This document shows positions 43,760 through 52,305 of a DNA stretch of 64,000 nt, piece by piece; the stretch's first letter is position 1, and each line of letters starts with the position of its first letter. Source of the DNA: JAJRPT01 sp965661945 (GTDB lineage: Bacteria > Bacteroidota > Ignavibacteria > Kapaibacteriales > UBA2268); assembly GCA_965661945.1 (NCBI GenBank), contig CBFIFP010000001.1, forward strand, positions 186,001 through 250,000. Reading direction: 5' to 3'. Made by a program: the position numbers and the translations under genes. The notes under the pieces are model-generated. The model did no database searches. It saw nothing but the letters and a program-made list of their open reading frames with translations, and was not told where the DNA came from.

Positions 43760-45250
43760 TTACCTTGAAGTAAAATTAGTTTTAACAGTATTTAAAACTT
43801 CCCCATCTTCATTAAGTATTTCAATCTTAATATTGTTAGTTTCATCTTTTAATTCACTTTTAGGTATTTCAAGTAAAAATGAACCAGTAATAATATTATT
43901 TGGTTGAATCGTTGGTTTTTCCATACCGATATAAGTAAATTTACCATTATAGCCCGGAGTTCTAAAAGTTAAATATTGCTTTTTAGCTGTTTTGTTTATT
44001 AACTTCATAGTATAGATATTTATTTTATTACCCTGCTCTGTTACAGTCCCCACTTGACCTTTAGCTCTTAAAATAGTTGCATCTACATCATTTCTTAAAG
44101 TTAAAAGAACAATAACTGTAGTAGCTAAAACTGTAAGCAGTATAGAATATGCAATAATTCTGCCTGTAATTTTAAATTTATCCCCACTTTCAATATTATT
44201 TTCAGAAGCCCAACGGATAAGTCCTTTTTCGTAACCCACTTGCTCCATTACAGAATCACAAGCATCAATACAAGCAGCACAATTAATACATTCCAACTGA
44301 GTACCATTTTTAATATCAATACCAGTTGGACAGACCTGAACACATTTATTACAATCAACGCAATCACCTAAGTTCTCATCGCGTTTCTTCTTAAACTTAC
44401 CTCTTGGTTCTCCTCTTTTATAATCATAAGCCACAACCATAGTATTTCTATCCAAAAGAACAGATTGTAATCTTCCATAAGGACATACAAAAGTACAAGC
44501 TTGCTCTCTAAACCAAGCAAAAATCCAAAAGAAAAGACCAGAGAAAGCAATCATAGCAGTAAAACCGCCAACATGTGCTGAGATAGGCTCTTTAATTATC
44601 ATCCATAACTCATCTACTCCAATTATATAGCTTAAAAGTAAGTTACCAACTATGAATGATAAAGCGTAAAAAATACTCAATTTGAGTCCTTTCTTCCATA
44701 TTTTCTCGAAATTCCAAGGTTGATTAGATAATTGTCTTTGAGCGGTTGAATTACCTTCTATAGCATATTCAATTTTTCTAAAGACCATCTCCATAAAAAT
44801 GGTCTGAGGACAAGCCCACCCACACCATATTCTACCATAAATTGCAGTAAATAGAACTCCAAAAATAGCTATTGATAATAGTGCAAGAGCGAAGATATAG
44901 AAATCTTGTGGCCAAAATATAACGCTGAATAATATAAACTTTCTTTCTAAAAAATTAAAAAGAAAAATAGGTTCTCCTCCTATTTTAATAAATGGCAAAG
45001 AGAAAAATATTCCTAAAAGTAGCCAACTTACATAAGTTCTATAATCATATATTTTACCTTCAGGTTTTCGCGGGTAAATCCAATTTCTTTTACCCGTTTC
45101 TGAAATTGTATTTGTCCTATCTCTAAACGACTTACCAGCATGGGTTAATTCTGGACCTTTTTCAGTGGGGAATTGAAGATCTGCAATATCGATACTTTTT
45201 CCATATTTTTTATCTGTATCGCATTTTGGATTGATGTTAGTTCTTTCCAT
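43760..45250 (-). CDS. ccoG: CcoG, cytochrome c oxidase accessory iron-sulfur protein
   Basis: A 496-residue inner-membrane ferredoxin-like protein involved in copper reduction during cbb3 oxidase assembly. Seen: several membrane segments from ~72 on, WCGWACPQT and QACTFVCPYGR, and two ferredoxin-type clusters CVDCNKCVQVCP and CINCAACIDACD. The C-terminal immunoglobulin-like IG domain (~390-496) is present. It is coupled to fixH (3-nt gap) and ends at the terminator at 43275-43300. About 85 nt separate it from the AAC(3)-like gene, so it probably has its own promoter. Confidence 0.92.
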   Translation of the reverse strand: MERTNINPKCDTDKKYGKSIDIADLQFPTEKGPELTHAGKSFRDRTNTISETGKRNWIYPRKPEGKIYDYRTYVSWLLLGIFFSLPFIKIGGEPIFLFNFLERKFILFSVIFWPQDFYIFALALLSIAIFGVLFTAIYGRIWCGWACPQTIFMEMVFRKIEYAIEGNSTAQRQLSNQPWNFEKIWKKGLKLSIFYALSFIVGNLLLSYIIGVDELWMIIKEPISAHVGGFTAMIAFSGLFFWIFAWFREQACTFVCPYGRLQSVLLDRNTMVVAYDYKRGEPRGKFKKKRDENLGDCVDCNKCVQVCPTGIDIKNGTQLECINCAACIDACDSVMEQVGYEKGLIRWASENNIESGDKFKITGRIIAYSILLTVLATTVIVLLTLRNDVDATILRAKGQVGTVTEQGNKINIYTMKLINKTAKKQYLTFRTPGYNGKFTYIGMEKPTIQPNNIITGSFLLEIPKSELKDETNNIKIEILNEDGEVLNTVKTNFTSR

Positions 45251-45336
45251 AATTCTACTTTCAAAATTTTAAATATTCCAAAATTAAGAAAATTAATCGA
45301 TATAAAAAAGAGTTTTTTGTCTTAAATGTTTAACTT

Positions 45337-46203
45337 TTAATATTTATAAATACTTATTCCATTTTTTAATAAATTTCTCATTTCATCAATTGTTTTATAT
45401 AAATCTGATGTAAAAAAGTTCATACCATCAATATTTATATCTTCGCAAATTGTTTTATCAATTTTTGAATTAAAAAATTTCGGCAAATCAAAGTGCATTT
45501 TATCCATATCATGAGCATAAGTATTAACTATAATTTCTTCCTTTTTTTTATCTAAACATTTAGCTGCAAACAATTCATTTTTATATGGATTAATAGGTAA
45601 TTTATCTAAATATAAATCATCTAATATATGTACAGCAGAAAAAAAAGTAGTTTTGACACCAATGCCAATTGCTTTACTTCCTAAAGTATATGCTTTATAA
45701 TATGGGCTATTTTTATCATAAGGATAAATAGATAAATGATGGGAACTTGTTATTTCTTCAGCATTTTTGCCAATCGCGACTACAGATTTTGTTGGGTGCA
45801 AAGACCTAATAGCTTTGGAGTGTCTTCTAGCAAACTCTGATAAAATTCCCATGTAAGATGGGGTTCTATTAATATTAAATACTTCGCCAGACTTTAAATA
45901 TTTGTATGATGTTAATTTTGGATAAGTTGGGAAAATCAAAGTACCTTCATCCCCTACTAATTCTAATAAAATATCCAAAACTTGAAAAGAAGGAAAGTCT
46001 AAATTTAATCTATCTAAACTACTATGAACAAATGAGATGTCACCATTACTTAATTTTAACTTATTTGAAATAATATCTGCTAATTCATTTTTAGAAAGTT
46101 TTGGGAGCTTTTCAATTCTTTTTTTTAGTTGGTCTTTTTTGTAGTTGTTAATATATTTTTTAATATTATCTGGAACTATACTTTTAATAAGCTCAATCAT
46201 CAT
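45337..46203 (-). CDS. AAC(3)-family N-acetyltransferase-like protein
   Basis: A 288-residue cytosolic enzyme of the Antibiotic_NAT (AAC(3)/YokD) fold. Seen: FVHSSLDRL (~58-66), TLIFPTYP (~88-95), SLHPTKSVVAIG (~134-145) and the KAIGIGV region. Family members acetylate aminoglycosides or, in many gene clusters, amino sugars. The gene is the third of a moxR-SDR-NAT unit: its ATG overlaps the SDR stop as TAATG. With an oxidoreductase beside it and no resistance or mobility genes, a biosynthetic acetyltransferase is as likely as drug resistance. Confidence 0.75.
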   Translation of the reverse strand: MMIELIKSIVPDNIKKYINNYKKDQLKKRIEKLPKLSKNELADIISNKLKLSNGDISFVHSSLDRLNLDFPSFQVLDILLELVGDEGTLIFPTYPKLTSYKYLKSGEVFNINRTPSYMGILSEFARRHSKAIRSLHPTKSVVAIGKNAEEITSSHHLSIYPYDKNSPYYKAYTLGSKAIGIGVKTTFFSAVHILDDLYLDKLPINPYKNELFAAKCLDKKKEEIIVNTYAHDMDKMHFDLPKFFNSKIDKTICEDINIDGMNFFTSDLYKTIDEMRNLLKNGISIYKY

Positions 46204-46949
46204 TATAATCCAAATTTATTGGAAACACCAGTGTCTAATTTAATAATTGCCCCATTAATTTTGTTGGAGATTGATGAAAGTAAAAATAAAACCAATTGAT
46301 TAACATCATCTGTAGTAACTAATCCATTTTGATAAATATTATTTAACTTTTCAAAATATGCCTCACCGAGATTTTTATCGTTCAAAATATTAGTCTCTAC
46401 ATGTCCAATAGAAACTCCATTTACTCTAATGTTATATCGTTCCAGTTCAACAGATAAAGTTCTTACAGCAGATTCTAAAGCAGCTTTGCTTGCGCTATAA
46501 TTAGTTAGTCCCGCAATACCGAGTTGAGCAGTAATAGATGAAATTGCAATAATTGAACTTCCATTTTCTCCAACATATTTTTTATTTAAGCCCTTTATAA
46601 GAAATATATTAGAAAAATAATTTAAATTAAATATATTTTTTGAAGATTCATATTTAATAGTAGCAAGAGGTTTTGTTTCTTGCACACCAGCATTAAGAAC
46701 TAAACCGTCAATTTTGCCGTAAGTTTTATGAATATCGATAATTATATTTGGGTGATTATCAATATCTTGAGTTAAATCCTTAACAATAAAATTGAAATTA
46801 TTACCAAGTTCGGCTTTTAATGAGTTTAATTTTTCTTCATTTCTTGCAATTCCAATTACATTTGCATTTTTTTCTACAAGAAACCTAGTTAAACTCTCAC
46901 CTATTCCTGAGCTTACACCTGTTACTATTATGTTCTTTTTATCAAACAT
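46203..46949 (-). CDS. Short-chain dehydrogenase/reductase
   Basis: A 248-residue classical SDR. The NAD(P)-binding TGVSSGIGE occupies ~10-18, followed by LNAGV and the catalytic Ser137, Tyr151 and Lys155 (AISSIT, YSASKAALE). A C-terminal INGAIIKLDTG is the typical substrate-side ending. Substrate unknown. It starts 2 nt after moxR and overlaps the acetyltransferase gene by one base, so the three are translated together. Confidence 0.88.
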   Translation of the reverse strand: MFDKKNIIVTGVSSGIGESLTRFLVEKNANVIGIARNEEKLNSLKAELGNNFNFIVKDLTQDIDNHPNIIIDIHKTYGKIDGLVLNAGVQETKPLATIKYESSKNIFNLNYFSNIFLIKGLNKKYVGENGSSIIAISSITAQLGIAGLTNYSASKAALESAVRTLSVELERYNIRVNGVSIGHVETNILNDKNLGEAYFEKLNNIYQNGLVTTDDVNQLVLFLLSSISNKINGAIIKLDTGVSNKFGL

Positions 46950-46951
46950 AT

Positions 46952-47929
46952 TTATTTTATTAGCTTATTAATAATATCTTTAGTGCTGATTCCTTCTGCC
47001 TCTGCCGAAAAGTTGCTCACAATTCTGTGTCTTAATACAGAAACTGCAACTGCTTTTACATCATCAATATCGGGAGTAAATCTCCCTTGTAGTGCTGCAC
47101 GAGATTTTGCTCCTAATATTAGATACTGAGATGCTCTTGGACCTGCGCCATAATCAATATATTTTTTAACAAATTCATCTTCTGTATTACCAGGGCGAGT
47201 AACTCGAACTAAATTAACTGCATAATTTAAAACATTTTCAGAAACTGGAACTCTTCTAACTAAATTTTGAAATTTAATTATTTCTTCACCACCCATTAAT
47301 TTATTAACTTTACTAATTTTTTCTAAAGTAGTATTTCTAACAATTTCAACTTCTTCATTAGCAGAAGGATAATCTAACCATATATTAAACATAAATCTAT
47401 CTAATTGAGCTTCAGGAAGAGGGTAAGTACCTTCTTGTTCAATGGGGTTTTGAGTGGCTAATACAAAAAATGGCTCGCTCATTTTATAATTATTTCCTGC
47501 GGCAGTTACTTCATGCTCTTGCATTGCTTCTAATAAAGCAGCTTGAGTTTTAGGAGGAGTTCTATTAATCTCATCAGCTAGTACTATATTTGCAAAAATT
47601 GGACCTTTAACAAATCTGAAAGACTTTTTACCTGTTGATAAATCATCTTCTATAACTTCAGATCCAGTAATATCACCCGGCATTAAATCTGGAGTAAATT
47701 GTATTCTGGAGAAATTTAAATCAAGCACGTCAGCAAGTGTTTTTATAAGTAATGTTTTTGCTAATCCTGGTACTCCAATTAATAAACAATTACCTTTCGC
47801 AAATAAACTAATTAATAACTCTTCAATAACATTATCTTGACCAACTATAACTTTTGATATTTCTTTTCTAATTTCTTTAATCTTTGATGAAAAACTTAAA
47901 AGTAACTCGCTATCTTTAATTTCACTCAT
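46952..47929 (-). CDS. MoxR-family AAA+ ATPase
   Basis: A 325-residue ATPase. Walker A is GVPGLAKT (52-59), Walker B LADEINRTPPKTQAALLEAM, sensor 1 in ATQNPIEQEG, and an Arg finger/lid region follows with GPRASQYLI. MoxR proteins act as chaperones for enzyme maturation and are usually followed by a DUF58 and VWA protein. Here SDR and acetyltransferase genes follow directly (2-nt gap, then one-base overlap), which is an unusual partner set. It is the first gene of the operon and divergent from the Cas6 gene. Confidence 0.92.
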   Translation of the reverse strand: MSEIKDSELLLSFSSKIKEIRKEISKVIVGQDNVIEELLISLFAKGNCLLIGVPGLAKTLLIKTLADVLDLNFSRIQFTPDLMPGDITGSEVIEDDLSTGKKSFRFVKGPIFANIVLADEINRTPPKTQAALLEAMQEHEVTAAGNNYKMSEPFFVLATQNPIEQEGTYPLPEAQLDRFMFNIWLDYPSANEEVEIVRNTTLEKISKVNKLMGGEEIIKFQNLVRRVPVSENVLNYAVNLVRVTRPGNTEDEFVKKYIDYGAGPRASQYLILGAKSRAALQGRFTPDIDDVKAVAVSVLRHRIVSNFSAEAEGISTKDIINKLIK

Positions 47930-48124
47930 AAAATTCCTATTTTCAATTTTCTATTATTCAAAATTAACATAAATATTAATACGAATAAAAAGAATAAGTG
48001 TTTAGTTGATAAATTAAATTTGTAAATATTGAAATTTAGAGTAATAATATATTTATATATTATATTGATTAAGTGGAATAAATTTATTAAATTGCATTAT
48101 TTTTATAAATAATTTTAGTAAAAT

Positions 48125-49024
48125 ATGAGATTAGAATTAACATTACAACCAAAAAACGAGAATTATATTATACCACTAAATTACCAGTATTACTTGTATA
48201 TTTCTTTTTTCATAATCTTTGATAATGCAAGTAAAGAATTTTTAGAATGGGCAAAAAATAATAACTTCACAAATAGAAATGATAGATTTTTTATGTATAA
48301 TTTTTCTTTTCTAAAATTTGTAAATGAGAGAGTAGTTGATACTTCAAAGGCTACTATTACTAGTTATGGTGAAGTAAAAATAATTTTTACATCACCTATT
48401 TTAGATAAAGGTATGCAAAATTATATCATTAATCTTCTTCGAGATAATAATATTCATTTTTATCCTGCTAAAAGAGAAAACCAAGAGTTTACTTTAAAAG
48501 AGGTCAATTTATTGGATGATGTTAAATTTGAAAATGAAGTCGATTATAAAATGAGTAGTGTATCATGCTATTTTACTAATAATTATGGACATTTTTTTAG
48601 AATTGGAGATCCAAATTTAGAAAAAAGATTAATTGATGATTTGAAATATAAATATGAATTAGTTTATGGCAAAAAATATGAAAATGAATTATCATTAACT
48701 TTCGATAAAGATTATCAAGCAAATAAAAAAGTTACTAAACTTATAACCATGAAAGAAAATACTGAAAAAGAATATAAAATAAGAGGGTTTAATTGTCCGT
48801 TAAAGTTAATTGCAGAACCTGAAATGCATTATATAGCTTATACTTGCGGAATTGGAATGAAAAATAAATTTGGTTTCGGATGTTTAGAAATATTAAAACC
48901 CGAAAGCAGCTTTGTTATAGATCAACATTCAGACAATAAAACTAAAAATAACAAAGCTGTTACAATAAATACAGAATCGGAAACTGGAATAATTAGTAAA
49001 ATTAAAAAAGTTTTAGGATTTTAA
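48125..49024 (+). CDS. cas6: Cas6-family CRISPR RNA endoribonuclease, stand-alone
   Basis: A 299-residue protein matching the Cas6 fold pattern. It begins MRLELTLQP with YQYYLYISFFIIF (strand and helix of the first ferredoxin-like half). A middle RIGDPNLEKRLIDDLKYKY follows. The family-defining C-terminal Gly-rich loop is GIGMKNKFGFGCLEIL (242-257), preceded by FNCPLKLIAEP. His residues are only at 111, 156 and 235, so the N-terminal catalytic His of many Cas6 proteins is absent; some known members also lack it. There is no other cas gene and no repeat-spacer array within this window. In a complete system Cas6 cuts pre-crRNA. Whether this protein serves a distant array is unknown. Confidence 0.8.
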   Translation: MRLELTLQPKNENYIIPLNYQYYLYISFFIIFDNASKEFLEWAKNNNFTNRNDRFFMYNFSFLKFVNERVVDTSKATITSYGEVKIIFTSPILDKGMQNYIINLLRDNNIHFYPAKRENQEFTLKEVNLLDDVKFENEVDYKMSSVSCYFTNNYGHFFRIGDPNLEKRLIDDLKYKYELVYGKKYENELSLTFDKDYQANKKVTKLITMKENTEKEYKIRGFNCPLKLIAEPEMHYIAYTCGIGMKNKFGFGCLEILKPESSFVIDQHSDNKTKNNKAVTINTESETGIISKIKKVLGF

Positions 49025-49130
49025 AAATACAACCAATTTTTAAGAAATACAAATTCAAAAAGTATAAATAATTTAATTTGAAGTAACAAGTTAGTTGTTC
49101 ATTATTTAATTCATTTAAAATGATTAAATG

Positions 49131-49832
49131 TTAAGTCATTGGAACTTCAATAAACAGAACTTCAGCTTCAGTTGCACTCAAATTTATAGAATCTGCTTCG
49201 GAAATTCCAATACCATCTCGGGCTTGTAAGTTTTCGTTTTCAATATTTACTTCGCCTGATATTACAAACAAATATACTCCATTACTTGGTTTGTTTAAAT
49301 TATATGTAAATTTTGAATCAAGTAATTTAATTTGTGAAAACCAACAGTCTTGATTAATCCAAACAGAATTTTGATTGTTTGGTGCAACAATAACTTGTAA
49401 ATTGTTAATTCTAGTCTCTAAATCAAAAGTCTTTTGCTGATAACGAGGTTCTATATTTAACTCTTTTGGTTTAACCCAGATTTGCAAAAAATGTACTTCT
49501 TCAGTTTGAGAGTAATTATATTCTGAATGAGTTAATCCTCTTCCAGCAGACATAATCTGTACATCACCTGTTCTTATCACTTCCTCATTTCCTGTGCTAT
49601 CTTTGTGGGCTAAATTACCTTTTAAAGGGATTGAAATGATTTCCATATTTGAGTGTGGATGAGTACCAAAACCTTCTCCTGCTGCAACAATGTCATCATT
49701 TATTACTCTTAAAAGACCAAAACCCATTCTTGTGTAATTTTGGTATTGACCAAAACTAAAAGTATGTTTAGAATTTAGCCAACCAAAATTAGTTATCCCC
49801 CTTTCAGATGCTTTAATAATTTCTTTTTTCAT
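49131..49832 (-). CDS. Pirin-family (YhhW-like) bicupin protein
   Basis: A bicupin of ~233 residues from the preferred start. Metal ligands of the first cupin are in GEGFGTHPHSNMEIISI and GRGLTHSEYN (three His and a Glu); the second cupin is weaker. Some relatives cleave quercetin. The role here is unproven. A TTG at 49856 would add eight residues, but the ATG at 49832 (MKKEIIKASERGITNFGWL) matches the family start and is chosen. Confidence 0.88.
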   Translation of the reverse strand: MKKEIIKASERGITNFGWLNSKHTFSFGQYQNYTRMGFGLLRVINDDIVAAGEGFGTHPHSNMEIISIPLKGNLAHKDSTGNEEVIRTGDVQIMSAGRGLTHSEYNYSQTEEVHFLQIWVKPKELNIEPRYQQKTFDLETRINNLQVIVAPNNQNSVWINQDCWFSQIKLLDSKFTYNLNKPSNGVYLFVISGEVNIENENLQARDGIGISEADSINLSATEAEVLFIEVPMT

Positions 49833-49892
49833 AGTTGTTTTTACAATAGTTAACAAAACAACTATAATGACGATAATGATTAAAACTTATTT

Positions 49893-50444
49893 TTATTTCC
49901 ATTTTATATTGCAACCAATACTTGGAATTTGATTATTATCAGGAAGTTTATTGCTAAGTAATGCATCTATTGCCATTCTTAAATCTTCACCAGTAACTGG
50001 CAACCCATTATTAGGTCTTGAGTTATCTAATTGTCCTCTGTAAACTAACTTTTGATTTTCATCAAAAACAAAGAAATCTGGCGTACAAGCCGCTTTAAAC
50101 GATTTTGCGACAAGTTGTGTTTCATCATAAAGATAAGGAAATCTAAAACCTTCTTGTAAGGCATTTAATTTCATTTTTTCAGGTGAATCGTCAGGATAGT
50201 TTTGAGCGTCGTTAGAAGAAATTGCAACGATTGCAACATCTTTAGAAAGATAATCATTGGATAATTTTGCAAGTTCTTTATTGATATGCTTTACAAAAGG
50301 GCAATGATTACAGATAAACATTACAACATTCGCCTTTTTATTTAAGTTTGATGAACTGTATTGTTGTCCAGTAACTGTATCTATTAATTCAAATTGAGGT
50401 AAATTAGTGCCTAATTCAAGCATAATTGATTCTGTTGCAGCCAT
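49893..50444 (-). CDS. Thioredoxin-fold protein (AhpC/TSA-like)
   Basis: A 183-residue protein. The active-site motif is C45-N-H-C48 (FICNHCPFVKH), then DVAIVAISSNDAQNYPDD and CTPDFFVFDENQKLVYRG with a cis-Pro loop (TPDFF). This is the CxxC form usual in this group of thioredoxin-like proteins rather than a true 2-Cys peroxiredoxin. It lacks a signal peptide and is therefore cytosolic. It is 18 nt after kynureninase on the same strand, so cotranscription is likely. Confidence 0.88.
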   Translation of the reverse strand: MAATESIMLELGTNLPQFELIDTVTGQQYSSSNLNKKANVVMFICNHCPFVKHINKELAKLSNDYLSKDVAIVAISSNDAQNYPDDSPEKMKLNALQEGFRFPYLYDETQLVAKSFKAACTPDFFVFDENQKLVYRGQLDNSRPNNGLPVTGEDLRMAIDALLSNKLPDNNQIPSIGCNIKWK

Positions 50445-50462
50445 ATTTATTTCCTTATTTAA

Positions 50463-51716
50463 TTATATTTCATCTTTTAAAATTTGATAGAATTTGAATA
50501 CATCTTCATAGGAATTGTAAAGTGGTACCGGAGCAACTCTTATAATATCGGGTTCTCTCCAGTCAGCAACAACTCCTTTTTCAGTTAAAATATTAAAGAT
50601 TTTTTTTCCATCTTTAATTTTAATTGATAACTGGCAACCTCTTTGTGCAGCTTCTTTAGGGGTTATTACAGATATAATATCTTTTGGTAGATTATTTAGC
50701 AAAAATTCTAAAAATCCAGTAAGTTTTTCAGATTTTACCCTTAAATTATTAATTCCAACTTCTTCGAAAATATCTAATGATGCATTCAGAGCGGCTAATT
50801 GAAAAATTGGAGGATTAGAAAGTTGCCATGCCTCTACACCACTAATTGGTTCAAAATCTGGTTTCATTAAAAATCTATTTTCTTTATTTGTTCCCCACCA
50901 ACCCTCAAATCTATTACCTTTAAAGTCTTTATGTCTTTGATGAACGAATGCTCCAGCAATTCCTCCAGGTCCAGAATTTAGATATTTATATGAACACCAT
51001 ACTGCAAAATCAACATTCCAGTCATGCAGTTTAACAGGAACATTACCAGCTGCATGAGCTAAATCAAAACCAGCAATAATATCATGGTTATGACATTCTT
51101 CGGTTATTCTTTTAATATCATAATATTGACCCGTATAATAATTAACTCCCGCAAACATTAAAAGAGCGATTTCATCTTTATTTTCATTAATAATTTTAAT
51201 AATTTCATCTGTAGATATAATATCTTTACCATCTTTAGCTTTTGCAATAATTAGATCATCATCACTAAAATTATGAAATTTAAGTTGCGATTTTACAGCA
51301 TAAATATCACTTGGAAATTCATTATTTGCAATAATTATTTTTCTTTTTTTACCTAAAGGTCTGTAAAATGAAACCATCATTAAATGCAAATTAACCGTAA
51401 GGGAATTCATTGCAACAACTTCAGTTGGAAGTGCTCCAACTACTTTTGCTAATTTTTCGGCAACAAATTCATGGTAAGGCATCCATGGGTTTTTAGCATG
51501 AACATGACCTTCCACTCCAAATTTTGCCCAATCATCAAGTTCCTGATTTATATAATTTTTGGTTGACTTTGGTTGCAAGCCAAGTGAGTTTCCTGTAAAA
51601 TAAATGGTGTCATTCCCTTTGTTATCTTTAGGAAAATAAAAACGATCTCTATAATCATTTAATGGGTCATTAAAATCTAAATCGATAGCGAATTGAAGTG
51701 AATTTTGAAATTGCAT
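50463..51716 (-). CDS. kynU: Kynureninase
   Basis: A PLP enzyme of the tryptophan/kynurenine pathway that hydrolyses kynurenine to anthranilate and alanine (or 3-hydroxykynurenine to 3-hydroxyanthranilate). Seen: TGNSLGLQPKST near the N-terminus, GFDLAHAAGN with the Asp that contacts PLP (D218), and the Schiff-base lysine K244 in WCSYKYLNSGPGG. The 417-residue length is typical. Tryptophan dioxygenase and kynurenine formamidase are not in the window. It heads a unit with the thioredoxin-like gene. Confidence 0.95.
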   Translation of the reverse strand: MQFQNSLQFAIDLDFNDPLNDYRDRFYFPKDNKGNDTIYFTGNSLGLQPKSTKNYINQELDDWAKFGVEGHVHAKNPWMPYHEFVAEKLAKVVGALPTEVVAMNSLTVNLHLMMVSFYRPLGKKRKIIIANNEFPSDIYAVKSQLKFHNFSDDDLIIAKAKDGKDIISTDEIIKIINENKDEIALLMFAGVNYYTGQYYDIKRITEECHNHDIIAGFDLAHAAGNVPVKLHDWNVDFAVWCSYKYLNSGPGGIAGAFVHQRHKDFKGNRFEGWWGTNKENRFLMKPDFEPISGVEAWQLSNPPIFQLAALNASLDIFEEVGINNLRVKSEKLTGFLEFLLNNLPKDIISVITPKEAAQRGCQLSIKIKDGKKIFNILTEKGVVADWREPDIIRVAPVPLYNSYEDVFKFYQILKDEI

Positions 51717-51786
51717 ACTTTTAATATTATTTATGAAGTTAATATTACAAAATTATGGATAATTTTTTAAACTTTTAAACCTTATA

Positions 51787-52305
51787 TTAAATAGATTTTA
51801 AATATTTAATAATATTTACAATATTATTTGTTGAAATATCAGCAAGTTGGTAATTATCTTGACTATAAAAAATAGATTTAATACTTGCATTGTTAGCGGC
51901 TTCTATATCTGATTTGCTATCTCCAATCATAATGCAATCATCCGGATTTAAATTATATTTAGTGATAGCATCAAGTATCATCTTTGGTGATGGCTTTCTT
52001 TTAATTGGGTTATCTGATGCTAACTCTGTTGCGTAATAAATATCATTAAATGGTTTAAGTGATTTTTGTATTAACAATTGATTCATATATTTATGTACAT
52101 TGAATAAATCATTCTCAGTCATGATTTTTTTTTCAATACCTTGTTGATTTGTTATTATTATTTTTAATATATTGTTTTTATCACAAAACTCAATTAATTT
52201 TAAAATATCGTCGTTTAATTCGAACTCCTCTTGCTTTGTAACATAAGATCCAATAATTCTTTTGTTTATAACCCCATCTCTGTCAAAAAATAAACACTTT
52301 ATCAT
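51787..52305 (-). CDS. HAD-IIIA phosphatase (HisB/GmhB-like)
   Basis: A 172-residue haloacid-dehalogenase phosphatase. The catalytic DxD is D8-x-D10 (FFDRDGVIN), with a Thr in IIITNQQGI, a Lys in RKPSP and a terminal GDSKSD. GmhB-type heptose bisphosphatases carry a CxH...CxC zinc loop; here that region (ATELASDNPIKRKPSP) has none, so the substrate is open. It is the last gene of an overlapping operon: its ATG overlaps the glycosyltransferase stop as ATGA. A sugar phosphate substrate in cell-surface glycan synthesis is a fair inference. Confidence 0.82.
   Translation of the reverse strand: MIKCLFFDRDGVINKRIIGSYVTKQEEFELNDDILKLIEFCDKNNILKIIITNQQGIEKKIMTENDLFNVHKYMNQLLIQKSLKPFNDIYYATELASDNPIKRKPSPKMILDAITKYNLNPDDCIMIGDSKSDIEAANNASIKSIFYSQDNYQLADISTNNIVNIIKYLKSI

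Noticed and set aside
45337..46203. Acquired aminoglycoside-resistance gene
   Set aside because: It sits in a coupled chromosomal operon without mobility genes, and base use resembles the neighbours; a biosynthetic role is at least as likely.
47930..49130. CRISPR array next to cas6
   Set aside because: No repeated 20-40-bp units with spacers are present on either side of the gene.
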